Below are positions 25,431 to 35,736 of a DNA stretch of 64,000 bases, one piece after another; position 1 is the first letter of the stretch, and each line of letters begins with the position of its first letter. The position numbers and the translations under genes were made by a program. The stretch is from contig JAOOLD010000004.1 of assembly GCA_028408365.1 (NCBI GenBank), forward strand, positions 1-64,000, in the 5' to 3' direction. This DNA is from Bacteroidota bacterium. Its GTDB lineage: Bacteria; Bacteroidota; Bacteroidia; Flavobacteriales; BACL11. The notes beneath the pieces were generated by a model. The model ran no database searches. It was not told the origin of the DNA and worked only from the letters and a program-made list of their open reading frames with translations.

Positions 25431-26255
25431 ATGAGCAAAATAACTGCATCTGAGGTTAACAAATTAAGAAAGCAGACAGGAGCTGGAATGATGGACTGTA
25501 AAAATGCTCTTGTAGAGTCGAAAGGCGTTTTTGATAAAGCAATAGATATACTAAGAAAAAAAGGACAAAAAATTGCTGCTAAAAGAGCCGATAGAAGCGC
25601 ATCGGAAGGTGTTGTTATTTCAAGTGTAAATTCTGCAAGAAATCTTGGTATTATAGTATCATTAAATTGTGAAACTGATTTTGTTGCGAAAAATGAAGAT
25701 TTTATTAAACTCGCTAACAGTATATTAGAACTATCAATAAAAAATGAAACAACCACTTTAGATGAACTTAACTCTTTAGAATTTACAAACGGAAAATCTG
25801 TTGAAGATAATATCATAGAACAAACAGGTGTTATTGGTGAAAAGCTCGAGCTAAGTTTGAAATCAATCAAAGCAGAATTTGTTTCATGCTACATACATGC
25901 AGGATCGAGATTAGCTTCAATGGTTGGATTTGACAAGAAACTTGGTGAAAATATTGCAAAAGATATCGCTATGCAAATTGCTGCTATGAACCCTATTGCT
26001 ATTGACAAAGATTCGGTTTCTGTGGATACAATAAATAAAGAAATTGAAATTGGAAAAGATCTAGCTAAACAAGAGGGTAAGCCTGAAAATATGCTTGACA
26101 AAATTGCACAAGGTAGACTAAATAAATTTTTCAAAGAGAATACCTTGCTTAGTCAAGCTTTTATCAAAGATTCAAAAATGTCTGTTAGTAAGTATATTGC
26201 ATCAAATTCTGAAAATGCTAAAGTTGTATCATTTGAAAGAGTTGGACTATCTTAA
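25431..26255 (+). CDS. tsf: Translation elongation factor Ts
   Basis: The 274-aa protein opens with the EF-Ts N-terminal UBA-like region 'VNKLRKQTGAGMMDCKNAL'. Its core motif LNCETDFVAKNEDF touches EF-Tu, and a later 'GKPENMLDKIAQGRLNKFF' is also diagnostic. It exchanges GDP for GTP on EF-Tu. Genes rpsB, tsf, pyrH and frr follow in the usual order with short gaps. Confidence 0.97.
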   Translation: MSKITASEVNKLRKQTGAGMMDCKNALVESKGVFDKAIDILRKKGQKIAAKRADRSASEGVVISSVNSARNLGIIVSLNCETDFVAKNEDFIKLANSILELSIKNETTTLDELNSLEFTNGKSVEDNIIEQTGVIGEKLELSLKSIKAEFVSCYIHAGSRLASMVGFDKKLGENIAKDIAMQIAAMNPIAIDKDSVSVDTINKEIEIGKDLAKQEGKPENMLDKIAQGRLNKFFKENTLLSQAFIKDSKMSVSKYIASNSENAKVVSFERVGLS

Positions 26256-26270
26256 AGCTCATATTCAAGT

Positions 26271-26978
26271 ATGAAGTATAAAAGAATTCTTCTAAAATTA
26301 AGCGGAGAATCGCTAATGGGAAATGAAAACTATGGTATTGACTACAACATGCTTTCATTTTATTCTAAACAAATTAAGTTAATATCTAAAAAAATTCAGA
26401 TAGCTATAGTTATTGGAGGAGGTAACATCTATAGAGGCGATAAATCAAAGAGTGCTGGTTTTGATAGAGTTCAAGGTGATTATATGGGAATGCTTGCAAC
26501 AATCATAAACGGAATTGCATTACAATCTGCTCTTGAGAAAGAAGGTTTGCAAACAAGAATGTTAACTGCTATTAGAATGGAGCAAATTGCAGAACCTTTC
26601 ATAAGAAGAAAGGCAATTAGACATTTAGAAAAATCAAGAATTGTAATTTTTGGAGGAGGTACAGGCAACCCTTATTTTACTACTGATACAGCAGCAACAC
26701 TAAGAGCTATTGAAATAGAGGCGGATGTAATAATTAAAGGAACCAGAGTAGATGGGATATATGATTCTGACCCTGAAAAAAACCCCTCAGCAATCAAATT
26801 TGATAACATTACTTTTGAAGAAATTTATGACAAAAAGCTCAATGTAATGGATATGACCGCCATTACTTTATGCAAAGAAAATAAATTACCATTATGTGTA
26901 TTCAACATGAACAAAGAAAATAATCTTCTTCAAATTTGCCAAGGAAAAAAAGTAGGTACTGAAGTTAAATTTTCATAA
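26271..26978 (+). CDS. pyrH: Uridylate kinase (UMP kinase)
   Basis: The 235-aa protein has the amino-acid-kinase pattern: [14 protein letters not shown] at the start, [11 protein letters not shown], the UMP-binding '[18 protein letters not shown]', and [15 protein letters not shown]. It makes UDP from UMP with ATP in pyrimidine synthesis. It is the third gene of the rpsB-tsf-pyrH-frr run. Confidence 0.97.
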   Translation: MKYKRILLKLSGESLMGNENYGIDYNMLSFYSKQIKLISKKIQIAIVIGGGNIYRGDKSKSAGFDRVQGDYMGMLATIINGIALQSALEKEGLQTRMLTAIRMEQIAEPFIRRKAIRHLEKSRIVIFGGGTGNPYFTTDTAATLRAIEIEADVIIKGTRVDGIYDSDPEKNPSAIKFDNITFEEIYDKKLNVMDMTAITLCKENKLPLCVFNMNKENNLLQICQGKKVGTEVKFS

Positions 26979-26993
26979 ATTGCAATAAAAAGT

Positions 26994-27557
26994 ATGATTG
27001 AAGAGGTCAATTTCAATCTCGAAATTGCTGAAGAGCAAATGAAAGAAACTATAACTCACTTAGACAATGTATTGTCTAAAATTAGAGCTGGAAAGGCTAG
27101 TCCTCAAATGCTAAGAACTATAATTATTGACTACTATGGAGTTAGCACTCCATTATCTCAAGCATCTAATATCACAACTCCTGATTCACAAACTATTTCA
27201 ATTCAGCCTTTTGATAAAGGATTGATTAATGATATTGAGCAAGCAATTATTGAATCCAATTTAGGTTTTAATCCTTCAAATAATGGAGAAAGGGTTATAA
27301 TAAATGTTCCTCCATTAACCGAAGAAAGAAGAAGAGAACTTGTAAAACAAGTAAAGTTAGAGATTGAAAATTCTAAAGTATCAATCAGAAGTATTCGTCA
27401 AAAAGCAAATGATGAGATGAAATTACTTTCTAAGAGTGGTTTGTCAGAGGATTTGTTAAGAGATGCAGAAAGTAGTGTTCAAAAACTAACCGATTCATTT
27501 GTTGTAAAAATTGATGAAATTTTTAAATCTAAGGAGTCAGATATTATGAAAGTTTAA
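26994..27557 (+). CDS. frr: Ribosome recycling factor
   Basis: The 187-aa protein matches RRF: helical start with MKETITHLDNVLSKIRAGKA, then YYGVSTPLSQASNI, ISIQPFDK, 'NDGERVII'-like NNGERVIINVPPLTEERR, and a final helix pair. It separates ribosomal subunits after termination, together with EF-G. It lies 15 nt after pyrH. Confidence 0.97.
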   Translation: MIEEVNFNLEIAEEQMKETITHLDNVLSKIRAGKASPQMLRTIIIDYYGVSTPLSQASNITTPDSQTISIQPFDKGLINDIEQAIIESNLGFNPSNNGERVIINVPPLTEERRRELVKQVKLEIENSKVSIRSIRQKANDEMKLLSKSGLSEDLLRDAESSVQKLTDSFVVKIDEIFKSKESDIMKV

Positions 27558-27563
27558 ACTACC

Positions 27564-28412
27564 ATGAAAGGAATAATTCTTGCTGGAGGATCAGGTACTA
27601 GGCTTTACCCAATAACAAAATCTATTAGTAAACAACTTGTTCCTGTTTATGACAAACCAATGATATATTATCCGCTAACTACATTGATATACTCAGGTAT
27701 CCATGAGATTGCTATTATTTCAACGCCTAAAGATTTGCCAGCCTTCGAAGCATTGTTGGGTAATGGTCAAAAATATGGATGTAAATTTACATACCTAGTT
27801 CAAGAGGTTCCCAACGGCCTTGCACAAGCATTTGTAATCGCTGAAGATTTTATTGGTCAAGATAAAGTTTGTTTGATACTAGGAGATAATATTTTTCAAA
27901 TGAAAATAAATAATTTAAGAGACTGTCAAAATGTAGAAGGTAGTATAGTCTTCGGTTATCATGTCAATGATCCACAAAGATATGGTGTTGTGGAATTTGA
28001 TAATGATAAAAATGTTATTTCAATTGAGGAAAAGCCTAAAAACCCAAAATCAAATTATGCAATACCTGGCTTATACTTCTATGATAACAGCGTTTTGGAA
28101 GTTGCAAAAAATTTAAAGCCATCTAAAAGAGGTGAATATGAAATTACTGATGTTAATAAGCACTATCTAGAAAATAAAAGATTAAAAGTAAAGCTTTTGG
28201 GAAGAGGTACAGTTTGGCTAGACACTGGTACGTTTAGTTCCTTAATGCAAGCTAATAATTATGTTGAAGTTATTGAAAAGAGACAGGGTAGAAAAATAGG
28301 ATGTATTGAGGAGGCATCATATAGAATGGGTTTAATTGACAAAAGTCAATTACATGATTTAGCTAAAGAACTTCTCAATAGCGGTTACGGTAAATATCTC
28401 TTTTCAATATAA
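27564..28412 (+). CDS. rfbA: Glucose-1-phosphate thymidylyltransferase
   Basis: The 282-aa protein opens MKGIILAGGSGTRLYPIT, the nucleotidyltransferase signature (GGSGTRLYP at 8-16). It continues SKQLVPVYDKPMIYYPL, VQEVPNGLAQAF, LGDNIF and the late WLDTGTFSSLMQA. These features fit RmlA/RfbA, which makes dTDP-glucose for rhamnose and related sugars. The other rml genes are not here. It starts 6 nt after frr and could be read through from the translation block. Confidence 0.95.
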   Translation: MKGIILAGGSGTRLYPITKSISKQLVPVYDKPMIYYPLTTLIYSGIHEIAIISTPKDLPAFEALLGNGQKYGCKFTYLVQEVPNGLAQAFVIAEDFIGQDKVCLILGDNIFQMKINNLRDCQNVEGSIVFGYHVNDPQRYGVVEFDNDKNVISIEEKPKNPKSNYAIPGLYFYDNSVLEVAKNLKPSKRGEYEITDVNKHYLENKRLKVKLLGRGTVWLDTGTFSSLMQANNYVEVIEKRQGRKIGCIEEASYRMGLIDKSQLHDLAKELLNSGYGKYLFSI

Positions 28413-28422
28413 GTAAATTATT

Positions 28423-29385
28423 ATGGACTTGAGTAATTTTGAAAGTCTGGTAAATAAACATTTATCAGCAATTAAATTTCCCACATCTCCCAAAAATCTT
28501 TATGAACCAATCAAGTATTTTATAAGTATTGGTGGCAAAAGAGTAAGGCCAATAGCGAGCTTAATTACTTTTTCATTATTTAAAGAAATCAATACTGATA
28601 TCATTAATGCCTCACTAGCAATTGAAATCTTCCATAATTTTACTTTAGCTCATGATGATATAATGGATGATTCAAAATATAGAAGAGGAAAAGATACCAT
28701 CAATAAAAAATGGAACAATAATATTGCAATTCTCTCAGGAGATGCATTATTAATTAAATCTTACCAGTTTTTAAACAAGATAAGTTCAGAAAAAAAAGAT
28801 GATATTATTAATTTTTTCAACGAAATTGCATTAAAAGTTTGTGAAGGACAGCAAATGGATATGGACTTTGAAACAAAAAAAGATGTAACTATTGACAATT
28901 ATTTATTTATGATAGAGCTTAAAACAGCTGTTTTGTTTGCAGCCTCTTTAAAAGTTGCTGCAATTTTATCTGGCGCTACAAACAATGATATTGATTCTCT
29001 TTACAACTTTGGTTTAAATATTGGAATAGCTTTTCAGTTAAGAGATGATTATTTAGATACTTTTGGTAAATCTGACAGCTTTGGTAAAATAATAGGTTCA
29101 GATATAAAGTCAAAGAAAAAAACTGTACTTTTTATCAACGCAATGCAAAAATCTAGCGATGAAGATCGGATTTTTTTAGAAAAAATATATAGCGAAAAAT
29201 CAATAGTAAATAATGAGGATGTTCAGCTAGTCACAAAGATTTTTAAAAAATATGGAGTTGATGAATATTGTAATCAATTAAGTCAGAGCTACTATGAGTT
29301 AGCTAGTAGTAATATCAAAAAAGTTAGTGTGCCTTATGATACGCTAAAAAATTATTCAGAATTATTATTTAAAAGGAAAAATTAG
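28423..29385 (+). CDS. Polyprenyl diphosphate synthase, trans-isoprenyl type
   Basis: The 320-aa protein has the first Asp-rich motif DDIMD at 78-82 and the second in LRDDYLDTFG, followed by a KKKT stretch. The N-terminal GGKRVRP binds IPP. It elongates isoprenoid diphosphates, probably for the menaquinone side chain or as a general prenyl donor. The chain length cannot be decided from the visible residues. It lies 10 nt after rfbA. Confidence 0.92.
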   Translation: MDLSNFESLVNKHLSAIKFPTSPKNLYEPIKYFISIGGKRVRPIASLITFSLFKEINTDIINASLAIEIFHNFTLAHDDIMDDSKYRRGKDTINKKWNNNIAILSGDALLIKSYQFLNKISSEKKDDIINFFNEIALKVCEGQQMDMDFETKKDVTIDNYLFMIELKTAVLFAASLKVAAILSGATNNDIDSLYNFGLNIGIAFQLRDDYLDTFGKSDSFGKIIGSDIKSKKKTVLFINAMQKSSDEDRIFLEKIYSEKSIVNNEDVQLVTKIFKKYGVDEYCNQLSQSYYELASSNIKKVSVPYDTLKNYSELLFKRKN

Positions 29386-29408
29386 GACCATGTATGGTTA
29401 AAATTAAA

Positions 29409-29416
29409 TAATTTTG
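29409..29416 (+). promoter_or_regulatory. Predicted -7 box (TAATTTTG) of the sucAB operon
   Basis: An exact TAnnTTTG match 15 nt before the sucA ATG, in a 46-nt gap after the prenyl synthase gene. A short inverted repeat (ACCATGTATGGT) lies just upstream. Confidence 0.55.
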
Positions 29417-29431
29417 CTAGATATTTAGACT

Positions 29432-32128
29432 ATGGACAAATTCCCCTTTCTTGGTTCTTCACATACTTCACTAATAGATAAAATGTACGAAGATTATCTA
29501 AAAGATAGTTCAAGCGTCCATAAGCAGTGGAGAGATTTTTTTCAGGGTTATAACTTTGCAAAAGAAGTATATAATGAAGATGACATTCCAAGAGCTCTAC
29601 GCAAAGAGTTTAAAGTGATTGATCTAATAGAGGCATACAGAAAAAGAGGGCATTTATTTACTAAAACTAATCCAGTTAGAGAAAGAAGAAAATATTCTCC
29701 AAATCTTGATTTTAGAAATTTTCAACTAATTGATGCTGATCTAGAAATTACTTTCCAGGCGGGAAATGAAATCGGTATTGGTGCAGCAAAATTAAAACAA
29801 ATAATTCAGCATCTTGAAAAGGTATATTGTCAGTCAATTGGAGTTGAGTTTACTTATATTAGAAATCCAATTGAGGTGAACTGGTTCAAAAAAAGATTGC
29901 ATGTTAATGATAATAATCCATCTTTTTTATCCAGCAAAAAGATTCATATTTTAAATAAACTGAATCAGGCTGTTTCTTTTGAAGCCTTCTTACATAAAAA
30001 ATTTGTAGGCCAAAAAAGATTTTCTCTGGAGGGTGCAGAATCTTTAATACCTGCACTTGATTCGTTAATTGAGCATGGTTCAAGCATTGGAGTTAAAGAG
30101 TTTATTATGGGAATGGCTCACAGAGGTAGACTTAATGTACTTGCCAATATTTTTAATAAAACTTACAAAGAAATTTTTTCGGAGTTTGAAGGAAATAAAT
30201 ACGAAGATGACACAATAGCTGGTGATGTAAAATATCATTTAGGTTTTACCTCAGTTCAGAAATGTGACAATGGAAAAAAAGTGAAATTAAGTCTTTGTCC
30301 TAACCCATCACATCTTGAAGCAGTAGACCCTGTTGTTGAAGGAATAACTAGAGCAAAAATAGATAATGTATACTCTGGAAACGAAAGTAGTATTGTTCCA
30401 ATTTTAATTCATGGAGATGCAGCTTTAGCAGGTCAGGGTGTAGTTTATGAGGTCATACAAATGGCAAACCTTAAGGGTTTTAAAACTGGTGGTACAGTAC
30501 ATATTGTTATTAATAATCAGGTAGGTTTTACTACAAATTATATTGATGCTAGATCAAGTACATATTGTACAGATGTAGGGAAAGTTACACTATCTCCAGT
30601 TTTTCATGTAAATGGAGATGATGTTGAAGCGGTAGTTCACACTTTAGAAATAGCTATTGAGTATAGACAAAAATTTAATAAAGATGTATTTATTGATTTA
30701 TTGTGCTACAGAAAATATGGTCATAATGAAGGAGATGAGCCAAGATTTACTCAACCATTACTATATAAAATTATTTCAAAACATCCCAATGCAAAAGAAA
30801 TTTACGTTAAAAAATTGTTGAACGAAAATTTAATGGATTCTAATTTGCCAATTGAAATAAAAGAGGAGTTTAAATCAATGCTAGAATCCAGATTTGACGA
30901 ATCAAAGAAAGTCAGTAGAGCAGTTATTACCCCCTTTATGGAAGAAGAATGGAAAGGATTTCAGCAGTTAAAGGATTGTTTTGAAAATGTAAAAACTTCA
31001 TTAAGTGAGACTAAACTTAAAAGTCTCGCAAAATTTCTTTACGAATTCAAAGAAAAAGATAAGCTGTTCAAAAAAACAATTAAGCTGTTGAACGATAGAA
31101 AGAGGATGCTTGAAAATGACTCACTGGACTGGTCGATGGGTGAGTTGCTTGCGTATGCAGGTATACTGAATGATGGTTATAATATTAGGATATCTGGTCA
31201 GGACGTAGAAAGAGGTACATTTTCGCATAGACATGCAATATTAACTTATGAAGATTCAACAGAAACAATCTCTCCACTGAACAACATTTCTAAAGAAGCT
31301 AATTTTGAAATATATAATTCTCACTTATCTGAATATGGAGTTTTAGGCTTTGAATATGGTTATTCAATTAGTATGCCAAAAACCTTGGTGATTTGGGAAG
31401 CTCAGTTTGGAGATTTTAGTAATGGAGCTCAAATTATTTTTGATCAATTTGTTTCAAGTGCTGAGGATAAGTGGAGGTTGAATAGTGGTCTAGTAGTATT
31501 ACTTCCACATGGATACGAAGGTCAAGGAGCTGAACATTCTTCGGCACGAATTGAAAGATATCTTCAGCTGTGTGGTCAATATAATATGGAGGTAGTAAAT
31601 TGTACAACCCCTGCAAACTTTTTTCATTTGCTCAGAAGACAAATGATAAGAAGCTATCGAAAACCATTGATTGTTTTTACTCCAAAAAGTTTATTGAGAT
31701 ATCCTAGCTGCAAATCAAAAATTAAAGATTTTACATCAGGTTCATTTCAAACAATAATTGATGATAATATTTCTGCAACTAATATAGATAACTTAGTGCT
31801 CTGCTCTGGAAAAATATTTTACGATTTAAAAAAGAAAAGAGAAGATATAAAATCTACCAACTGTGCAATAGTAAGGCTAGAACAACTATATCCTTTGGAT
31901 TTTAGTAAAATTAAAAAAATAATCAATAAATATAATCCTAAAAAAATTATCTGGGTTCAGGAAGAGCCTGAAAATATGGGGCCATGGACCTATATTTTAA
32001 GTAACTTAGTAAAGTATAATATACAGTTAATTTCTAGACCTGTCAGTGCTGCTACTGCTAGCGGATCAAGTCAAGATTTTTTACAAAAGCAAGAAAATTT
32101 ATTAAATAAAGTTTTTGAAAATGAGTAA
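29432..32128 (+). CDS. sucA: 2-oxoglutarate dehydrogenase E1 component
   Basis: The 898-aa protein is a typical ThDP-dependent E1o. The N-terminal peripheral segment is '[20 protein letters not shown]'. Then come [32 protein letters not shown], '[19 protein letters not shown]', [23 protein letters not shown] and '[14 protein letters not shown]'. It decarboxylates 2-oxoglutarate in the TCA cycle and passes the succinyl group to SucB. The last 8 nt overlap sucB. Confidence 0.97.
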   Translation: MDKFPFLGSSHTSLIDKMYEDYLKDSSSVHKQWRDFFQGYNFAKEVYNEDDIPRALRKEFKVIDLIEAYRKRGHLFTKTNPVRERRKYSPNLDFRNFQLIDADLEITFQAGNEIGIGAAKLKQIIQHLEKVYCQSIGVEFTYIRNPIEVNWFKKRLHVNDNNPSFLSSKKIHILNKLNQAVSFEAFLHKKFVGQKRFSLEGAESLIPALDSLIEHGSSIGVKEFIMGMAHRGRLNVLANIFNKTYKEIFSEFEGNKYEDDTIAGDVKYHLGFTSVQKCDNGKKVKLSLCPNPSHLEAVDPVVEGITRAKIDNVYSGNESSIVPILIHGDAALAGQGVVYEVIQMANLKGFKTGGTVHIVINNQVGFTTNYIDARSSTYCTDVGKVTLSPVFHVNGDDVEAVVHTLEIAIEYRQKFNKDVFIDLLCYRKYGHNEGDEPRFTQPLLYKIISKHPNAKEIYVKKLLNENLMDSNLPIEIKEEFKSMLESRFDESKKVSRAVITPFMEEEWKGFQQLKDCFENVKTSLSETKLKSLAKFLYEFKEKDKLFKKTIKLLNDRKRMLENDSLDWSMGELLAYAGILNDGYNIRISGQDVERGTFSHRHAILTYEDSTETISPLNNISKEANFEIYNSHLSEYGVLGFEYGYSISMPKTLVIWEAQFGDFSNGAQIIFDQFVSSAEDKWRLNSGLVVLLPHGYEGQGAEHSSARIERYLQLCGQYNMEVVNCTTPANFFHLLRRQMIRSYRKPLIVFTPKSLLRYPSCKSKIKDFTSGSFQTIIDDNISATNIDNLVLCSGKIFYDLKKKREDIKSTNCAIVRLEQLYPLDFSKIKKIINKYNPKKIIWVQEEPENMGPWTYILSNLVKYNIQLISRPVSAATASGSSQDFLQKQENLLNKVFENE

Positions 32129-33308
32129 ACTATTAAATATGAAAGTTCCAAGTCCGGGTGAATCTATTTCTGAAGTTGAATTGATAGAATGGCTTGTTTC
32201 AAGTGGTGATTATGTTGAAAAAGATCAATCAATAGCCGAAGTTGATTCAGATAAAGCAACTTTAGAACTACCAGCAGAAGAGAGTGGAGTAATCAATATT
32301 CTTGTTGATGAAGGTGAAATTGTAAATGTAGGACAGGTTGTATGCACTATTGATACTTCTGTAAAAAAGAAAGAGAAAAAAAATGTCAGTATCTCAGATA
32401 AAAATAATGATAATAGAATAGAAGATGAAAAAGTAACGAAGTTAGAAAATGAAAAGAAAAAAAATCTAACACCCTTGGCTAATTCAATTGCCAATGTCGA
32501 GAATGTCAGTATTTCAGATAATGATGAGAAAAAAATTAAAAAACAAGATATAATTGATAATTTATCATCAATGTCTCAAAGTGGAGATCGTGGATTTGAG
32601 AGTAAAAAATTATCCTCGCTTAGAAAAAAAATATCTAGTAGATTAGTAAAAGTTAAGAATGAAACTGCTATGTTAACAACCTTCAATGAAGTTGATATGA
32701 GTAGTATAATAACTTTAAGGTCAAAATATAAAGAGGATTTTAAAGAAAAATTTGAAGTAAGTTTAGGTTTTATGTCTTTTTTTGCTAAAGCTGTTACCAA
32801 AGCTGCAAATGAATTCTCTCATGTAAATTCATTAATCGATGTTGATAAAATTATTAGCTATAAGTATGTAGATTTAGGAATTGCAGTTAGTGCTCCCAAA
32901 GGCCTAATGGTTCCTGTTCTTAGAAATGCCGAAAAAATGACTTTTTCTCAAATTGAATTAAATATAAAGAGATTAGCCATTAAAGCTAGAGAAAATAAAC
33001 TTTCAATTGAAGAAATGCAAGGAGGTACTTTTACAATCACCAACGGTGGTGTTTTTGGTTCTATGCTGTCAACCCCGATAATTAACCCACCTCAGTCAGC
33101 AATACTGGGTATGCATAATATTGTTGAAAGACCAGTTGTTGTAGACGGTGAAATTACTATAAGACCAATTATGTATGTAGCACTTTCTTATGACCATAGA
33201 ATTATTGATGGTAAAGAATCAGTTGGATTTTTGTATAACATAAAAGAGTCTTTAGAAAATCCAGTTGAAAAGTTGTTAAACAATAATGAGAAGAATTTGT
33301 TTAGCTAG
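32121..33308 (+). CDS. sucB: 2-oxoglutarate dehydrogenase E2 (dihydrolipoyl succinyltransferase)
   Basis: The ATG at 32121, inside the end of sucA, is preferred to the TTG at 32115. The 395-aa protein has a lipoyl domain with lipoylated Lys45 in [12 protein letters not shown] charged linker follows, then a short E3-binding-type region (about 100-160) that looks degenerate. The catalytic domain contains [22 protein letters not shown] and the active-site SYDHRIIDG. It transfers succinyl to CoA. The E3 gene (lpd) is not adjacent. The end overlaps the convergent 2Fe-2S ferredoxin gene by 8 nt. Confidence 0.95.
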   Translation: MSKLLNMKVPSPGESISEVELIEWLVSSGDYVEKDQSIAEVDSDKATLELPAEESGVINILVDEGEIVNVGQVVCTIDTSVKKKEKKNVSISDKNNDNRIEDEKVTKLENEKKKNLTPLANSIANVENVSISDNDEKKIKKQDIIDNLSSMSQSGDRGFESKKLSSLRKKISSRLVKVKNETAMLTTFNEVDMSSIITLRSKYKEDFKEKFEVSLGFMSFFAKAVTKAANEFSHVNSLIDVDKIISYKYVDLGIAVSAPKGLMVPVLRNAEKMTFSQIELNIKRLAIKARENKLSIEEMQGGTFTITNGGVFGSMLSTPIINPPQSAILGMHNIVERPVVVDGEITIRPIMYVALSYDHRIIDGKESVGFLYNIKESLENPVEKLLNNNEKNLFS

Positions 33309-33630
33309 GTGGGGCAATTTCAAATTCAAGTCCATCTAAATCCTTTGTTATAGAAATTTGGCAGCTCAATCTGCTATTATCTTTCACAAAAAAAGCTTCA
33401 GAAAGCATTGCTTCTTCATCGTCTTCCATTTCTTTTATTTTATGTGAAGATAAAATATAGCACTGGCAAGATGCGCACATTGCCATTCCCCCGCATGTTC
33501 CTATTGTCCCCTCCTCCTCGATTTCGTAGCTTCTAACTAATTCCATTAAATTCATCGCCATATCAGTAGGAGCACTCACAGAATGAATTTTACCTTTCCG
33601 GTCTTTTATTGAGATAGAAATATCATCCAT
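33301..33630 (-). CDS. 2Fe-2S ferredoxin (adrenodoxin-type)
   Basis: The 109-aa protein has the cluster-binding pattern C-x5-C-x2-C...C (Cys46, Cys52, Cys55, Cys90), with [14 protein letters not shown] and 'SRLSCQI'. This is the vertebrate/ISC-type ferredoxin, used in electron transfer to iron-sulfur assembly or oxygenases. Its ATG shares one base with the stop of the reductase gene, so the two form an operon and are probably redox partners. Confidence 0.93.
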   Translation of the reverse strand: MDDISISIKDRKGKIHSVSAPTDMAMNLMELVRSYEIEEEGTIGTCGGMAMCASCQCYILSSHKIKEMEDDEEAMLSEAFFVKDNSRLSCQISITKDLDGLEFEIAPPS

Positions 33631-34685
33631 TAAGAATTAATAGATTTTACAACAGCTTTTTCCGCTTCTTTTTTTGTTCCATCAAAGCCTTGAACTCCAC
33701 TAACAGTTGTGTATTTTAGTATTAAATTCTTTCCAGGATTTAATATTTTGTAAGCAGATTGACACATTAATGTTGCTTCGTGAAATCCACATAAAATTAA
33801 TTTGAGCTTTCCCTTATATGTGTTTATATCTCCAATTGCAAATATACCTGGAATGTTAGTTTGATAGTCAAATGTATCAACTTTGATAGCATTTTTTTCA
33901 ATTTCAAGTCCCCATTCTGATAATGGACCAAGCTTTGGAGATAATCCAAAAAGTGGTATAAAAAAATCAGTGGAAATTTCTTTTTCTAAGTCGTTATTTA
34001 TTTTTATTGTTAATTTTTCAAGTTTTTCTTTTCCATGTAATTTTATAATCTCTGCTGGAGTAATAACATTAACTTTATTTTTGTTTTTTAGTTCAATTAC
34101 TTTATCAACTGAATCAAGAGCTCCTCTAAATTCATTTCTTCTATGAACCAAAGTTACAGATTTACAAATGTCAGCTAAATAAATAGTCCAATCTAAGGCA
34201 GAGTCACCTCCACCAGCAATAACCACACTTTTATTTTTGAATTTTTGAGGATCTTTAATTATGTAGTTAACTCCATTATCTTCATACCTCTGAAGATTTT
34301 CAAGAATAGGCTTTCTAGGCTCAAAGCTACCCAGACCACCTGCAATTGCTATGATTTTTGCGTGATGTTTTGTTCCTTTATTAGTAGAAACAATAAATGT
34401 TCCATCATCTAGTTTTTTAAACTTATCAGCTCTTTCACCAAGTGTGAAGCCTGGTTCAAATTGTTTGCACTGGTTCATAAGATTGTCAACTAACTCTCCA
34501 GCTAAAATTTCAGGAAAGCCAGGAATATCATAAATAGGTTTTTTTGGATAAATTTCTGCGCATTGACCACCAGGCTGTGCTAAAGCATCAATTAGATGGC
34601 ATTTCATTTTTAAAAGTCCTGCTTCAAAAACAGTAAAAAGACCAGTAGGACCAGCTCCAATTATTAAAATATCTGTTTTAATCAT
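33630..34685 (-). CDS. Ferredoxin-NADP reductase, thioredoxin-reductase-like
   Basis: The 351-aa protein has the FAD motif IIGAGPTGLFTVFEAG, then QPGGQCAEIYPKKPIYDIPG, the NADP motif VIAGGGDSALDW, and FAIGDINTY near the end. It lacks the CxxC redox pair of thioredoxin reductase. These features match the YumC/TrxR-like ferredoxin-NAD(P) reductases of Firmicutes and Bacteroidota. It moves electrons between NADPH and ferredoxin, probably the one encoded next to it. Confidence 0.93.
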   Translation of the reverse strand: MIKTDILIIGAGPTGLFTVFEAGLLKMKCHLIDALAQPGGQCAEIYPKKPIYDIPGFPEILAGELVDNLMNQCKQFEPGFTLGERADKFKKLDDGTFIVSTNKGTKHHAKIIAIAGGLGSFEPRKPILENLQRYEDNGVNYIIKDPQKFKNKSVVIAGGGDSALDWTIYLADICKSVTLVHRRNEFRGALDSVDKVIELKNKNKVNVITPAEIIKLHGKEKLEKLTIKINNDLEKEISTDFFIPLFGLSPKLGPLSEWGLEIEKNAIKVDTFDYQTNIPGIFAIGDINTYKGKLKLILCGFHEATLMCQSAYKILNPGKNLILKYTTVSGVQGFDGTKKEAEKAVVKSINS

Positions 34686-34698
34686 AAAGAAATTTACG

Positions 34699-34706
34699 CA
34701 AAAATA
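34699..34706 (-). promoter_or_regulatory. Predicted -7 box (TATTTTTG) for the ferredoxin reductase operon
   Basis: An exact TAnnTTTG match on the minus strand, 13 nt before the ATG at 34685. It lies in the 90-bp divergent region shared with the 4Fe-4S ferredoxin gene. Confidence 0.5.
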
Positions 34707-34760
34707 CGAAGCAAAAACTTAATATTGAAATGCTAATAATAAATTTTATTAAAATATCTG

Positions 34761-34768
34761 TAATTTTG
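34761..34768 (+). promoter_or_regulatory. Predicted -7 box (TAATTTTG) for the 4Fe-4S ferredoxin gene
   Basis: An exact TAnnTTTG match 7 nt before the ATG at 34776, so the 5' leader would be very short. Confidence 0.5.
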
Positions 34769-34775
34769 TAAAACT

Positions 34776-35123
34776 ATGGCTATAAAGATAACAGATGATT
34801 GTATAAACTGCGGAGCTTGCGAGGCAGAATGCCCAAACAATGCGATATATGGACCTGATGAGCTTTGGAAATATTCCGAAGGAACATCGTTATCTGGAAA
34901 TGTGAATTTACATAACGGACAATCTGTTGATGCTGATGCATCTAATCAACCTGTTTCTGAAGAATTCTTTTTTATTGTAACGGACAAATGCACTGAGTGT
35001 GTTGGTTTTCATGAGGAGCCACAATGTGCTGCAGTATGCCCTGTAGATTGTTGTTTGCCTGATGAAAATAATGTAGAAACAAATGAAACATTATTAAAAA
35101 AGAAGGATTTAATGCATACTTAA
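34776..35123 (+). CDS. Ferredoxin, 2x[4Fe-4S] type
   Basis: The 115-aa protein has two Cys clusters: C9-x2-C12-x2-C15-x3-C19 (CINCGACEAECP), and a second at C72, C75, C84, C88 (CTEC...CAAVCP). The long loop between them resembles the Bacteroidota form of the YfhL/Fdx family. It carries low-potential electrons in the cytoplasm. Its end lies one nt from the convergent NFU gene. Confidence 0.93.
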   Translation: MAIKITDDCINCGACEAECPNNAIYGPDELWKYSEGTSLSGNVNLHNGQSVDADASNQPVSEEFFFIVTDKCTECVGFHEEPQCAAVCPVDCCLPDENNVETNETLLKKKDLMHT

Positions 35124-35124
35124 T

Positions 35125-35727
35125 TTAGCCATTATAAGCCGTAACTTCTTTAATTTGACTTCCGAGCTTTTGCTTTAAAAGATTCTCTATTCCTTGCTTG
35201 AGTGTAATCGTTGATGATGGACAACCACTACAAGCTCCTTTTAAAATTACATATACAATACCATCTTGATAAGATTTAAAAACAATACTTCCACCGTCTG
35301 CAGCAACTGCAGGTTGTATATATTGATCGATTATTGAAACTATTTCTTTTTCAATATCACTTAGATTTTCGGTATCAATTGCTGTACCTTCAATAATATT
35401 ATCATTTTTAGGCTTTACCTCAGTGTTGGCATAACTTTTAAAGTTATTTACAAAACCATTTTTATTAAGATAGTTGTTTATGAACTCTCGAACTTCTGTT
35501 GATATTTCGTACCAATCAATATCATTATATTTTGTAATTGAAATGAAGTTATAGCTAATAAAAATAGACTTAATAAATGGAAATTTAAAAAGTTCCATTG
35601 CCAACGGAACTTGGTCGCTATTTTTATTATTTAACAGTTCTATACTATCCTCAGTTAAAATCTTATTTGCAACAAATTTCATAACCTCGGGGTTAGGTGT
35701 GCTTTCCATGTAAATTGTAAAATTCAT
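35125..35727 (-). CDS. NFU-type iron-sulfur cluster scaffold/carrier protein
   Basis: The 200-aa protein has an NFU N-terminal domain (about 1-90, opening YMESTPNPEVMKFVANK). The C-terminal NifU-like domain has the cluster-binding pair Cys166/Cys169 in GACSGCPSSTITLKQGIE. Its partner protein at 51336-51584 has only the C-terminal domain. NFU carries 4Fe-4S clusters to target enzymes. It starts 9 nt after murI's stop on the minus strand. Confidence 0.92.
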   Translation of the reverse strand: MNFTIYMESTPNPEVMKFVANKILTEDSIELLNNKNSDQVPLAMELFKFPFIKSIFISYNFISITKYNDIDWYEISTEVREFINNYLNKNGFVNNFKSYANTEVKPKNDNIIEGTAIDTENLSDIEKEIVSIIDQYIQPAVAADGGSIVFKSYQDGIVYVILKGACSGCPSSTITLKQGIENLLKQKLGSQIKEVTAYNG

Positions 35728-35736
35728 ATTAATGTT

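Noticed and set aside
25424-25870. Open frame of about 148 codons opposite tsf
   Set aside because: Antisense shadow of EF-Ts, with no start context or family features.
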